From Bradyrhizobium sp. 21 (GTDB lineage: Bacteria; Pseudomonadota; Alphaproteobacteria; Rhizobiales; Xanthobacteraceae), in contig NZ_JADPJG010000015.1 in the NCBI RefSeq assembly GCF_023073335.1, positions 1-64,000 of the forward strand: a DNA stretch of 64,000 nucleotides. The letters are read 5' to 3'. Shown here piece by piece: positions 8,632 to 17,392 of this stretch. How positions within the stretch are numbered: the stretch's first letter is position 1; each line of letters opens with the position of its first letter. The position numbers were made by a program, and so were the translations under genes. The notes below the pieces were generated by a model. The model was not told where the DNA came from. It did no database searches and saw only the letters and a program-made list of their open reading frames with translations.

Positions 8632-9648
8632 ATGATGAAGCAATTGCAGTGCGGCCTAGCCGCCATCGCCCTGATCGCCGCGACGGCGCTCGCGGCACCT
8701 GCGAAGGCGCAGCAGAAGTCGGAGATCTCGCTGTCGCGCCAGCCCGGCATTTTCTACATGCCGAGCCACATCATGGAAAAGCAGAAGCTGATCGAGAAGC
8801 ACGCAGCGTCGCTCGGGGTAGCAGGCGTCACCACCAAATGGGTCACCTTCTCCGGCGGCGGCGCGCAGACCGATGCGCTGCTCGCCGGCGGCGTCGACAT
8901 CCTCAACACCGGCACCGGCAATCTCTTGTTGCTGTGGGACCGCACCCGCGGCGGCGTCAAGGGCATCGTTGCGACCTCGGCGCAGCCGATGACGCTGATC
9001 AGCCGCGACGCCAATATCAACTCGATCAAGGATTTCGGCCCGACCGACAAGATCGCAGTGCCGACGGTAAAAGTCTCGACCCAGGCCATCGTGCTTCAGA
9101 TCGCGGCCGCTGAGGCTTTCGGCGCCGACCAATGGTCGAAGCTGGACTCCAACACCGTGCAGCTCGGCCATCCCGACGCCTATGCGGCGCTGTCCAATTC
9201 CAAGCACGAGGTGCACACCCACTTCTCGATTCCGCCGTTCACGTTCCTGGAGCTGAAGAACGTGCCGGGCGCGCATGTCGTGCTGTCGTCGCCCGACGTG
9301 ATGGGCGGCCCGCTGAGCCAGGCGCAGTTCTTCACCACGACCAAATTCGCCGATGCCAATCCCAAGATCATCCAGTCCGTGCGCGACGCCACCAAGGAAG
9401 CGCAGGATTTGATCCGCAGCGACACCAAACAGGCGGTCGAGATCTACAAGGAGATTACCGGCGACAAGACCTCGGTGGAGGATCTGCTCGGGTTCTTGAA
9501 GGAGCCCGGCATGATGGAGTGGAATCTCGAGCCGCAGGGCACGATGAAATTCGCCGCCCATCTGTTCAAGACCGGTACGCTGAAGATCCAGCCCAAGGCC
9601 TGGACGGACTATTACCTGCCCGTCGCGCATGATCTGAAGGGTAACTGA
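8632..9648 (+). CDS. ABC transporter periplasmic substrate-binding protein, NitT/TauT type
   Basis: A 338-residue exported protein. The first 27 residues form a Sec signal peptide (hydrophobic run, then APAKAQQ cleavage region). The rest reads as a two-lobe binding protein of the NMT1/TauA kind: ISLSRQPGIFYMPSH at the start, GGGAQTDALLAGGVDILNTG (the usual 'sees the cavity' strand), then a second lobe from about residue 110. It delivers substrate to the ATPase and permease encoded next, whose genes overlap it. Members of this family usually carry nitrate, sulfonates, riboflavin precursors or aromatics; here the co-transcribed enzymes suggest a sugar acid. GGAGGA at 8615-8620 precedes the start. 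Confidence 0.88.
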   Translation: MMKQLQCGLAAIALIAATALAAPAKAQQKSEISLSRQPGIFYMPSHIMEKQKLIEKHAASLGVAGVTTKWVTFSGGGAQTDALLAGGVDILNTGTGNLLLLWDRTRGGVKGIVATSAQPMTLISRDANINSIKDFGPTDKIAVPTVKVSTQAIVLQIAAAEAFGADQWSKLDSNTVQLGHPDAYAALSNSKHEVHTHFSIPPFTFLELKNVPGAHVVLSSPDVMGGPLSQAQFFTTTKFADANPKIIQSVRDATKEAQDLIRSDTKQAVEIYKEITGDKTSVEDLLGFLKEPGMMEWNLEPQGTMKFAAHLFKTGTLKIQPKAWTDYYLPVAHDLKGN

Positions 9649-10409
9649 TGGCCCTGCTCGACGTCAGCTCCGTGACGCTGCGCTACAAGACCTCCAGCGC
9701 CGTCGTCACCGCCACCGAAAGGGTCTCGTTCACCGTCGACAAGTCCGATCGGTTTGTGCTGCTCGGACCGTCCGGCTGCGGCAAGTCGACGCTGCTCAAG
9801 GCCGTCGGCGGCTACATGAGCCCGAGCGAAGGCCGCATGACCATCAACGATCGCGAGATCCGTGATCCCGGCGCCGATCGCATGATGATCTTCCAGGAGT
9901 TCGACCAGCTCCTGCCCTGGAAGAGCGTACTCGCCAACGTGATGTTTCCGCTGCTCACCGCGCGAAAGCTGTCGCGCAAGGACGCCGAGGCGCGGGCGCG
10001 GGCCTATATCGAGAAGGTCGGGCTGACGCGCGTGGTCGATGCCTATCCGCACACGCTGTCCGGCGGCATGAAGCAGCGCGTCGCGATCGCGCGCGGCATG
10101 GCGATGGAGCCGGACATCCTGCTGATGGACGAGCCTTTCGCGGCGCTCGACGCGCTGACGCGGCGAACCTGCCAGGACGAGCTGCTCCAGCTCTGGAGCG
10201 AGACCAAATTCACGGTGCTGTTCGTGACCCATTCGATCGCGGAAGCGATCCGCATCGGCAACCGCATCCTGTTGCTGTCGCCGCATCCCGGCCGCGTCAA
10301 GGCCGAGGTGGTCGACGTCGACAAGGTCTCCAACGACGACGGCAGTGCCGGCCGGCTCGAGAAGGAGATCCACGATCTCCTGTTCGCCTCCGAAGCAACG
10401 GCGCATTGA
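9648..10409 (+). CDS. ABC transporter ATP-binding protein, NitT/TauT type
   Basis: A 253-residue cytoplasmic ATPase. Walker A is GPSGCGKST (about 39-47), the Q-loop FQEFDQLLPWKSV, the signature LSGGMKQRVAIARG, Walker B ILLMDEPFAALD and the switch histidine in VTHSIAEA. The FQEFDQLLPWKSV stretch is typical of the nitrate/taurine transporter branch. The start ATG overlaps the stop of the binding-protein gene by one base (TGATG), showing translational coupling. It energises the permease encoded next. Confidence 0.92.
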   Translation: MALLDVSSVTLRYKTSSAVVTATERVSFTVDKSDRFVLLGPSGCGKSTLLKAVGGYMSPSEGRMTINDREIRDPGADRMMIFQEFDQLLPWKSVLANVMFPLLTARKLSRKDAEARARAYIEKVGLTRVVDAYPHTLSGGMKQRVAIARGMAMEPDILLMDEPFAALDALTRRTCQDELLQLWSETKFTVLFVTHSIAEAIRIGNRILLLSPHPGRVKAEVVDVDKVSNDDGSAGRLEKEIHDLLFASEATAH

Positions 10410-10420
10410 GGGAGCCTGCC

Positions 10421-11281
10421 ATGGGCGAAGCGAGAATATTGCTGCGTGACGCGACGGTCGCCGGCACCGGCGCAGGCGAGGTCGAGCGCAAGCTGAGCGT
10501 TGCCGAGCTGCTGTGGAACGACGGTTTTGTCCGCAAGACCGCCATCATCCTGTTTCTGGGCGCCGTCTGGGAGGCCTATGGCCTCTCGCTCGACAATCCC
10601 CTGCTGTTTCCGACACTGCACGACACCATCGTGACGCTGGTCGATCGCGTCAAGGACGGCACCATTCCGATGCGGGCCTGGACCTCGCTGAAGGTGTTGT
10701 TCATGGGCTATTCGGCCGGCATCGTGCTGGCGGCGATCTTCACCGTGCTCGCGATCTCCACCCGCATCGGCACCGACTTCCTCGAGACCGTGACGGCGAT
10801 GTTCAACCCGCTGCCGGCGATTGCGCTGTTGCCGCTCGCGCTGATCTGGTTCGGGCTCGGCAATGGCAGCCTCGTCTTCGTGCTGATCCATTCGGTGCTG
10901 TGGCCGGTCGCGCTCAACACCCATTCCGGCTTCAAGAGCGTGTCCAACACGCTGCGCATGGTCGGGCGCAATTACGGCCTGCGCGGGCTGCCCTATGTGG
11001 CGAAAATCCTGATACCGGCGGCCTTCGGCTCGATCCTCACGGGTCTGAAGATCGGCTGGGCCTTTGCCTGGCGCACGCTGATCGCGGCCGAGCTGGTGTT
11101 CGGCGTATCCTCCGGCCAGGGCGGGCTCGGTTGGTTCATCTTCGAGAATCGCAACCTGCTCGACATTCCTGCGGTCTTCGCAGGATTGCTGACTGTGATA
11201 ATCATTGGGCTCTTTGTCGAGAACCTGATTTTCCGCGCCATCGAGCGGAACACCGTCCAGAAATGGGGCACCCAATCATGA
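10421..11281 (+). CDS. ABC transporter permease, NitT/TauT type
   Basis: A 286-residue inner-membrane protein with about six hydrophobic segments, first near residues 35-55. The cytoplasmic EAA loop is visible as RNYGLRGLPYVAKILIPAAF (about 180-200), which contacts the ATPase. ATG 10421 is chosen because GAGGGAG lies just upstream (10408-10414); an in-frame TTG at 10406 is less likely. The stop codon overlaps the start of the dehydratase gene by four bases (ATGA), tying transport directly to catabolism. Confidence 0.92.
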   Translation: MGEARILLRDATVAGTGAGEVERKLSVAELLWNDGFVRKTAIILFLGAVWEAYGLSLDNPLLFPTLHDTIVTLVDRVKDGTIPMRAWTSLKVLFMGYSAGIVLAAIFTVLAISTRIGTDFLETVTAMFNPLPAIALLPLALIWFGLGNGSLVFVLIHSVLWPVALNTHSGFKSVSNTLRMVGRNYGLRGLPYVAKILIPAAFGSILTGLKIGWAFAWRTLIAAELVFGVSSGQGGLGWFIFENRNLLDIPAVFAGLLTVIIIGLFVENLIFRAIERNTVQKWGTQS

Positions 11282-13017
11282 CCAAGAAGAAAATAACGCC
11301 CGACCAGCTCCGCAGCGCGCGCTGGTTCGCGCCTGACGATCTGCGCTCGTTCGGCCACCGCTCCCGCACCATGCAGATGGGCTACGCGCCGGAGGAGTGG
11401 AAGGATCGGCCGATGATCGCGATCCTCAACACCTGGTCTGATGCGCAGCCCTGCCACATGCACTTCAAGTCGCGCGTCGATGACGTCAAGCGCGGCATCC
11501 TGATGGCCGGCGGCCTGCCCATCGAGCTGCCAGCGCTGTCGCTGTCGGAATCGCTGCTCAAGCCCACCACAATGCTCTACCGCAATCTGCTGGCGATGGA
11601 CGCCGAGGAGCTGCTGCGCAGCCATCCCGTCGACGGCGTGGTGCTGATGGGCGGCTGCGACAAGACCACGCCGGCGCTTTTGCTCGGCGCGACCTCGATG
11701 AACATCCCGGCGATCTATCTGCCGGCGGGTCCCATGCTGCGCGGCAATTGGAAGGGCAAGACGCTCGGCTCGGGCTCCGACGGCTGGAAATACTGGGACG
11801 AGCGGCGCGCCGGAAAGATCTCCGACAAGGACTGGCTCGACATCGAAGCCGGCATTGCGCGCAGCTACGGCACCTGCATGACCATGGGCACCGCCTCGAC
11901 CATGACCGCGATTGCGGAAGCGATCGGCATGACGCTGCCGGGGGCGTCGTCGATTCCTGCGGCCGACGCCAACCACATCCGCATGGCCTCGGAATGCGGC
12001 CGCCGCATCGTCGAGATGGTCTGGGAGGATCTGACGCCGAAGACGATCCAGACCCGAAAAGCCTTCGAGAACGCGATTGCGGTCGCGATGGCGATGGGCT
12101 GCTCGACCAATGCGATCATCCATCTGATCGCGCAGGCCCGCCGCGCCGGCCAGGACATTGGCCTCGACGATTTCGAGATTGCGAGCCGCAAGGTGCCCGT
12201 CATCGCCAACGTGCGGCCGAGCGGCGATGCCTATCTGATGGAGGATTTCTTCTACGCCGGCGGCCTGCCGGCCCTGATGGGCCAGATCAAGCCGCATCTG
12301 CATCTCGACTGCATCACCGTCACCGGCAAGACTCTCGGTGAGAACATCGCGGGCGCCGAGGTCCACAATGACGACGTGATCCGCTCAGTCGACAATCCCA
12401 TCTACAAGGAGGGCGCGCTCGCCGTGCTCAAGGGCAATCTCGCGCCCGACGGCTGCGTCATCAAGCCGAGCGCCTGCGCGCCGCGCTTCCTCAAGCACAC
12501 CGGGCCGGCGCTGGTGTTCGACGACTATCCCGCGATGAAAAAGGCGGTCGATGATCCCAACCTGGACGTCACCGAGGATCACATCCTGATCCTGCGCAAC
12601 GCCGGGCCGCAGGGCGGGCCGGGCATGCCGGAATGGGGCATGCTGCCGATCCCGACAAAACTCGTGAAGCAGGGCGTGCGCGATATGGTGCGCATCTCGG
12701 ACGCCCGCATGAGCGGCACCAGCTACGGCGCCTGCATTCTGCACGTCGCTCCCGAATCCTATGTCGGCGGCCCGCTGGCGCTGGTGCGCAACGGCGACCG
12801 CATCACGCTCGACGTCGCCGCCCGCACCATCAATCTCGACGTCTCCGAAGCCGAACTCGAAAAGCGTCGGGCCGAATGGAAGCAGCCCGAGCGCCGCTTC
12901 GAGCGCGGCTATGGCTGGATGTTCACCAAGCACATCAAGCAGGCCAATGACGGCTGCGACTTCGACTTCCTCGAGACGGACTTTGGCGCGCCGATCGGCG
13001 AGCCGTCGATTTACTAG
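11278..13017 (+). CDS. IlvD/Edd-family aldonate dehydratase (L-arabinonate dehydratase-like)
   Basis: A 579-residue enzyme, the length usual for pentonate/hexonate dehydratases of this family. It removes water from a sugar acid to give a 2-keto-3-deoxy acid in the cytosol. The iron-sulfur and Mg ligands are recognisable: GGCDKTTPA (about 124-132) and RSYGTCMTMGTAST (about 196-209), with PAADANH following, and the late SDARMSGTSYG motif. The resemblance is closer to arabinonate/xylonate dehydratases than to true IlvD. It overlaps the permease gene by four bases and precedes an RraA-family gene and a lactonase. The exact substrate (C5 or C6, which epimer) cannot be read from sequence alone. Confidence 0.85.
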   Translation: MTKKKITPDQLRSARWFAPDDLRSFGHRSRTMQMGYAPEEWKDRPMIAILNTWSDAQPCHMHFKSRVDDVKRGILMAGGLPIELPALSLSESLLKPTTMLYRNLLAMDAEELLRSHPVDGVVLMGGCDKTTPALLLGATSMNIPAIYLPAGPMLRGNWKGKTLGSGSDGWKYWDERRAGKISDKDWLDIEAGIARSYGTCMTMGTASTMTAIAEAIGMTLPGASSIPAADANHIRMASECGRRIVEMVWEDLTPKTIQTRKAFENAIAVAMAMGCSTNAIIHLIAQARRAGQDIGLDDFEIASRKVPVIANVRPSGDAYLMEDFFYAGGLPALMGQIKPHLHLDCITVTGKTLGENIAGAEVHNDDVIRSVDNPIYKEGALAVLKGNLAPDGCVIKPSACAPRFLKHTGPALVFDDYPAMKKAVDDPNLDVTEDHILILRNAGPQGGPGMPEWGMLPIPTKLVKQGVRDMVRISDARMSGTSYGACILHVAPESYVGGPLALVRNGDRITLDVAARTINLDVSEAELEKRRAEWKQPERRFERGYGWMFTKHIKQANDGCDFDFLETDFGAPIGEPSIY

Positions 13018-13027
13018 AGAGCATGAC

Positions 13028-13747
13028 ATGACAAAACTCAGCGAAGCCACCCGCAGCAAGCTCAAATCCGTCTCCACCGCCACGGTCGCCACCGCGCTGT
13101 TCAAGCGCGGCCTGCGCATCCAGATGATCCAGGATGTGCACCCGCTGGGCGCAGACCAGCCGACCATGGTCGGTGAGGCCTTCACGCTGCGCTACATGCC
13201 GGCGCGCGAGGATCTCAACACCATCGAGGTCTTCAAGGACCGCTCGCATCCGCAGCGCAAGGCGGTCGAGGATTGTCCGGCAGGCAGCGTGCTGGTGATG
13301 GACAGCCGCAAGGACGCACGCGCCGCTTCCGCCGGTGCGATCCTGGTCACGCGCTTGATGAAGCGCGGCGTCGCCGGCGTCGTCACCGACGGCGGCTTTC
13401 GCGACTCGGCCGAGATCGCCAAGCTCGATATTCCCGCCTACCACCACCGCCCGAGCGCGCCGACCAATTTGACCCTGCATCACGCGATCGAGATCAACGT
13501 TCCCATCGGCTGCGGCGATGCGCCGGTGTTCCCCGGCGACGTCATCCTCGGGGACAGCGACGGCGTCATTGTGATCCCCGCGCATCTCGCCGACGAGATC
13601 GCCAACGAAACCTTCGAGATGACCGCGTTCGAGGACTTCGTCACCGAGGAAGTCAACAAGGGCCGCGGCATTTTCGGTCTCTATCCGGCGACGGATCCGC
13701 AGACGCTCACCGACTTCGCGGCATGGCGGAAGGCGAACGGGCGGTAA
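13028..13747 (+). CDS. RraA/HMG-aldolase family protein, candidate 2-keto-3-deoxyaldonate aldolase
   Basis: A 239-residue protein of the RraA fold. The metal/substrate motif GVVTDGGFRDSAEIA (about 118-132) retains the Arg-Asp pair that defines active 4-hydroxy-4-methyl-2-oxoglutarate aldolases, and GDVILGDSDGVIVIP is the second family motif. Enzymes of this group cleave 4-hydroxy-2-oxo acids to pyruvate plus a carbonyl compound. Placed directly after an aldonate dehydratase, it would be expected to split the 2-keto-3-deoxy acid made by that enzyme. The gene lies ten bases after the dehydratase stop. The role is inferred from family chemistry and operon position; an RNase E regulator role is unlikely given the retained catalytic motif. 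Confidence 0.78.
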   Translation: MTKLSEATRSKLKSVSTATVATALFKRGLRIQMIQDVHPLGADQPTMVGEAFTLRYMPAREDLNTIEVFKDRSHPQRKAVEDCPAGSVLVMDSRKDARAASAGAILVTRLMKRGVAGVVTDGGFRDSAEIAKLDIPAYHHRPSAPTNLTLHHAIEINVPIGCGDAPVFPGDVILGDSDGVIVIPAHLADEIANETFEMTAFEDFVTEEVNKGRGIFGLYPATDPQTLTDFAAWRKANGR

Positions 13748-13826
13748 GGCAGCTCGCGCTCACGTCACGACAAGGAACGAGCCAGCGCAGCAAGCGCCGG
13801 CCTTGCATCACCCAGGGAGGATTTTT

Positions 13827-14918
13827 ATGAATTTCACGCGACGTAATATCGTGGCCAGCGCAGGCGCAGCCGCGGCTTCCACGCTTCTCGCCCGCGCCGC
13901 CGGCGCCCAGTCGTTCTCGTTCACGCCCAACCAGCGCTATCCCGATCCGGCGGTCCAGATCCTCGATCCGAGCTTCGGGAAGTATCGGCTGTACTCTTCG
14001 ACGGTCGAGCAGGTCGCGACCGGCATGCGCTGGGCCGAAGGCCCTGCCTATTTCCCCGAAGGCGGCTATCTGCTGTTCTCCGACATTCCCAACAACCGGA
14101 TCATGAAGTTCGACGAGAAGACCGGGCAGACCAGCGTGTTCCGGGCCAATGCCAATTACGCCAACGGCAATGCACGCGACCGCCAGGGCCGCCTCGTCAG
14201 CTGCGAGCACTCGGTGACCCGCCGCATCACCCGCACCGAGAAGAACGGCAAGATCACCGTGCTGGCCGACAAGTTCGAGGGCAAGCGGCTGAATTCGCCG
14301 AACGACATCGTGGTGAAGTCGGACGACAGCATCTGGTTCACCGATCCGCTGTTCGGCATCAACGGCGAGTGGGAAGGCAAGAAGGAAAAGGCCGAGCAGG
14401 CCACCACCAATGTCTACCGCATTGCCAAGGACGGCAAGCTCACCGCCATCCTCACCGACTTGGTCAATCCGAACGGCCTTGCCTTCTCGCCGGACGAGAA
14501 GAAGCTCTACATCGTCGAGTGGAAGGGTACGCCCAACCGCAGCATCTGGAGCTACAATGTCGGCGACGACGGCAGCCTCAGCGGCAAGACCAAGCTGATC
14601 GACGCGGCAGACCAGGCCTCGCTCGACGGTTTTCGCGTCGACCGCGACGGCAATCTCTGGTGCGGCTGGGGCTCCAACGGCGCGCTGCAATCCGAGCCGG
14701 CCGACATCGGTGGCCGCAAGGTCTATCAGCTCAAGGGTAAGTCCGAGGATCTCGACGGCGTCATGGTCTTCAACGCGGACGGCAAGCCGCTCGCCTTCAT
14801 CAAGCTGCCGGAGCGTTGCGCCAATCTCTGCTTCGGCGGCCCGAAGAACAACCGTCTTTATATGGCGAGCAGCCACTCGGTGTATGCGCTGTATGTGGAA
14901 ACGCACGGCGCGGTGTAA
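13827..14918 (+). CDS. Tat-exported SMP-30/gluconolactonase-family lactonase
   Basis: A 363-residue protein. The N-terminus carries a twin-arginine signal (FTRRNIVASAG, then a hydrophobic run ending in AAGAQS near 29), so it should be folded before export. The mature part is a beta-propeller of the SMP-30 family, with the metal-binding motifs MRWAEGPAYF (Glu ligand), RLNSPNDIVV (Asn/Asp) and SLDGFRVDRDGN. Such enzymes hydrolyse aldonolactones to aldonates. AGGGAGG at 13814-13820 precedes ATG 13827. As the last operon gene it would supply the periplasmic acid that the ABC transporter imports. Confidence 0.85.
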   Translation: MNFTRRNIVASAGAAAASTLLARAAGAQSFSFTPNQRYPDPAVQILDPSFGKYRLYSSTVEQVATGMRWAEGPAYFPEGGYLLFSDIPNNRIMKFDEKTGQTSVFRANANYANGNARDRQGRLVSCEHSVTRRITRTEKNGKITVLADKFEGKRLNSPNDIVVKSDDSIWFTDPLFGINGEWEGKKEKAEQATTNVYRIAKDGKLTAILTDLVNPNGLAFSPDEKKLYIVEWKGTPNRSIWSYNVGDDGSLSGKTKLIDAADQASLDGFRVDRDGNLWCGWGSNGALQSEPADIGGRKVYQLKGKSEDLDGVMVFNADGKPLAFIKLPERCANLCFGGPKNNRLYMASSHSVYALYVETHGAV

Positions 14919-14942
14919 GGCGGCTTGTGTCTCACACTCTAT

Positions 14943-15081
14943 GTCGTCCCGGCGAAGGCCGGGACCCATAACCCCAGGGAATAGTTTGGCGAAGGCTTAG
15001 TTGAGAGGCCTCCTGCGGTACTGCTCCCGGCGAATTGCTGATAAATCACGCGGTATGGGTCCCGGCTTTCGCCGGGACGAC
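14943..15081. repeat. Intergenic palindromic repeat element, copy 1
   Basis: A 139-base element between two convergent genes. It begins GTCGTCCCGGCGAAGGCCGG and ends with the near-reverse-complement, giving terminal inverted repeats of roughly 30 bases. A second copy at 19931-20067 is identical over about 37 bases at each end and diverged in the middle. The structure fits a REP-doublet or MITE-like non-autonomous element; such sequences are frequent in Bradyrhizobium intergenic regions. Confidence 0.8.
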
Positions 15082-15095
15082 GGCGGTGGGCGGAG

Positions 15096-17201
15096 CTACA
15101 CCCCAGCCTCCGCCATCCCTGCCGCCCACAGCGCGAACGCATACACGATCGCGACTTCATCGAGCCGGTTGAAGCGCCCTGAGGCGCCGCCATGGCCGGC
15201 GCCCATGTTGGTGCGGAGCAGGACGGGACCGCCGCCGCTCATGGTCGCGCGCAGGCGCGCGATCCATTTGGCGGGCTCCCAGTAGGTGACTCGCGGATCG
15301 GTCAACCCGCCCATCGCCAGGATCGCCGGATAGTCTTTCGCCGCGACATTGTCGTAAGGCGAGTAGGACAGGATGGTGCGGAAATCCTTCTCGCTCTCGA
15401 TCGGATTGCCCCATTCAGGCCATTCCGGCGGCGTCAACGGCAGCGTGTCGTCGAGCATTGTGTTGAGCACATCGACGAACGGCACCTCGGCGACGATGCC
15501 TGCGAACAATTCGCCGGCGCGGTTGGCGACCGCGCCCATCAGCATGCCGCCGGCCGAGCCGCCATGGCCGACGATGCGCTTTGCGCTGGTGTATTTCGCG
15601 TCGATCAGTGCACGGGCGCTGGCTGAGAAGTCGTCGAACGAGTTGGTCTTCTTCTCGCGCTTGCCGTCAAGATACCAGCCCCAGCCCTTGTCGGCGCCGC
15701 CGCGGATATGGGCGATGGCGTAGACAAAACCGCGATCGACCAGCGACAGGCGGTTGGCGTTGAACGAGGCCGGCATTGCCATGCCGTAGGAGCCGTAGCC
15801 GTAGAGCAGCAGCGGCGCCGCGCCGTCGAGCTTGAGCCCGCGGCGATACAGGATCGACACCGGTACCTCGGCGCCATCCTGCGCCTTTGCCATGATGCGC
15901 GTGGTGACGTAGTCGGCCGCGTCGTGGCCGGACGGGATCTCCTGGCGCTTGCGCAGGGTGCGCGTGCGGCTGGCCATGTCGTAGTCGTAGACTTCCGACG
16001 GCGTCGTCATCGACGAGTAGGCAAACCGCAGCGTGGTCGTCTCGAACTCGTAGGAGCCCATCGTATCCAGCGAGTAGGCCGCCTCGTCGAAGGCGATGGC
16101 GTGCTCCTCGTTCGAGGCGAGGTCGCGGATCACGATGGAAGGCAGTGCGTTGGCGCGCTCCAGCCGCACCAGATGGCCGGCATAGAGATCGAGGTCGATG
16201 ACATAGATGCCGGGACGATAGGGGATCAGATCGCGCCAGTTTGCGCGCTCGGGCTGGCCAAGCGGCGCGGTGACGATCTTGAAGTCGATGGCGTCGTCGG
16301 CGTTGGTGAGGATGAGCAGCTCATCGCCGCGGTCGGCGAGCGAATATTGCACGCCTTCCTCGCGTGCTGCGACCAGGCGCGGCGGCGCCTCGGGGTTGGC
16401 GAGATCGATCAACCGCTGCTCGGAGGTCTCATGGTCGCCGCCCGCGATCACGCAGAAGCGGCCGCTGGTGCTTTCGTGCAGATGGGTGAACCAGCCGGAA
16501 TCCTGCTCCTCATAAACGAGCGAGTCCTCGGCCTGCTTGGTGCCGAGCCGGTGCCGCCAGACCTGCATCGGCCGGTGATTGTCGTCGAGCTTCACATAGA
16601 AGAACGATTTCGCATCCTTGCTCCACACCACGCCGCCGTCGGTCTCCTCGACGACGTCGTCAAGGTCCTTGCCGGTCGCCCACTCGCGCACGCGGATGGA
16701 GAAATATTCCGAGCCCTTGGTGTCGGCGCTCCAAGCCTGCAGCTTGTGGTCGTTGGAGTGCCGGCTGCCGCCGAACTTGAAATATGTGTGATCCTTTGCG
16801 AGCGCATCGCCGTCGAGCACGATATGCCCGTCGCCACCGTCGCGCGGCATGCGGCCGAACAACTCGTGCTGGCCGCCTTCGCGGAACTTGCGGAAATAGG
16901 CAAAGGGGCCATCCGGCGACGGCACGCTGGAATCGTCCTCCTTGATCCGCCCGCGCATCTCGCGCACCAGCGTCTTCTGCAGGACTGCGGTATGGCCGAG
17001 CAGGCTCTCGGTGTAGCCATTTTCTTCGTCGAGATATTTGCGGATGTCGGGATCGAGCACCGCGGGATCCCGCAGCACCTCCTGCCATTTCTCGTCCTTC
17101 AGCCAGGCATAGTCGTCGGTCACATTGATGCCGTGCCGCGTGAAGGAATGCGGCCGGCGCGGGGCGACGGGCGGCTGGGAAGGCGTCTTGGCTTGGGTCA
17201 C
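15096..17201 (-). CDS. ptrB: Oligopeptidase B-type serine peptidase (S9A family)
   Basis: A 701-residue enzyme of normal oligopeptidase B length, which cleaves short peptides after basic residues in the cytosol or periplasm. A beta-propeller (about 60-420) precedes the alpha/beta-hydrolase domain. The nucleophile serine is in GHGGSAGGMLMGA, and the catalytic histidine in NMGAGHGGASGR near the C-terminus; an Asp (TDPRVTYWEPAKW) lies between them. The start is GTG 17201 with GAGGAT five to nine bases upstream; no signal peptide is seen. It ends convergent with the lactonase operon, separated only by the repeat at 14943-15081. Confidence 0.88.
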   Translation of the reverse strand: MTQAKTPSQPPVAPRRPHSFTRHGINVTDDYAWLKDEKWQEVLRDPAVLDPDIRKYLDEENGYTESLLGHTAVLQKTLVREMRGRIKEDDSSVPSPDGPFAYFRKFREGGQHELFGRMPRDGGDGHIVLDGDALAKDHTYFKFGGSRHSNDHKLQAWSADTKGSEYFSIRVREWATGKDLDDVVEETDGGVVWSKDAKSFFYVKLDDNHRPMQVWRHRLGTKQAEDSLVYEEQDSGWFTHLHESTSGRFCVIAGGDHETSEQRLIDLANPEAPPRLVAAREEGVQYSLADRGDELLILTNADDAIDFKIVTAPLGQPERANWRDLIPYRPGIYVIDLDLYAGHLVRLERANALPSIVIRDLASNEEHAIAFDEAAYSLDTMGSYEFETTTLRFAYSSMTTPSEVYDYDMASRTRTLRKRQEIPSGHDAADYVTTRIMAKAQDGAEVPVSILYRRGLKLDGAAPLLLYGYGSYGMAMPASFNANRLSLVDRGFVYAIAHIRGGADKGWGWYLDGKREKKTNSFDDFSASARALIDAKYTSAKRIVGHGGSAGGMLMGAVANRAGELFAGIVAEVPFVDVLNTMLDDTLPLTPPEWPEWGNPIESEKDFRTILSYSPYDNVAAKDYPAILAMGGLTDPRVTYWEPAKWIARLRATMSGGGPVLLRTNMGAGHGGASGRFNRLDEVAIVYAFALWAAGMAEAGV

Positions 17202-17392
17202 TCGATCCTCATTGAGATGCGTGTTCCCCCTTATATCGTCCCGATTCCGCGAATTGCCAGCGCTGCTGCGCCAGGGACTGCGCCAAGAACGGTGCCAAGA
17301 ACTGTGCCATGTCGCGCGGGTTGTTGATCGGCCCCGTGTGTGCTTTAGGGGCCCAGTCCTTAGTGAGCATGTCCCCGCCGCCGGCCAGCCCG

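Noticed and set aside
10513..11277. In-frame N-terminal extension of the dehydratase across the permease gene
   Set aside because: It reads the permease gene in the wrong frame; the ATG at 11278 matches the family start and the ATGA overlap.
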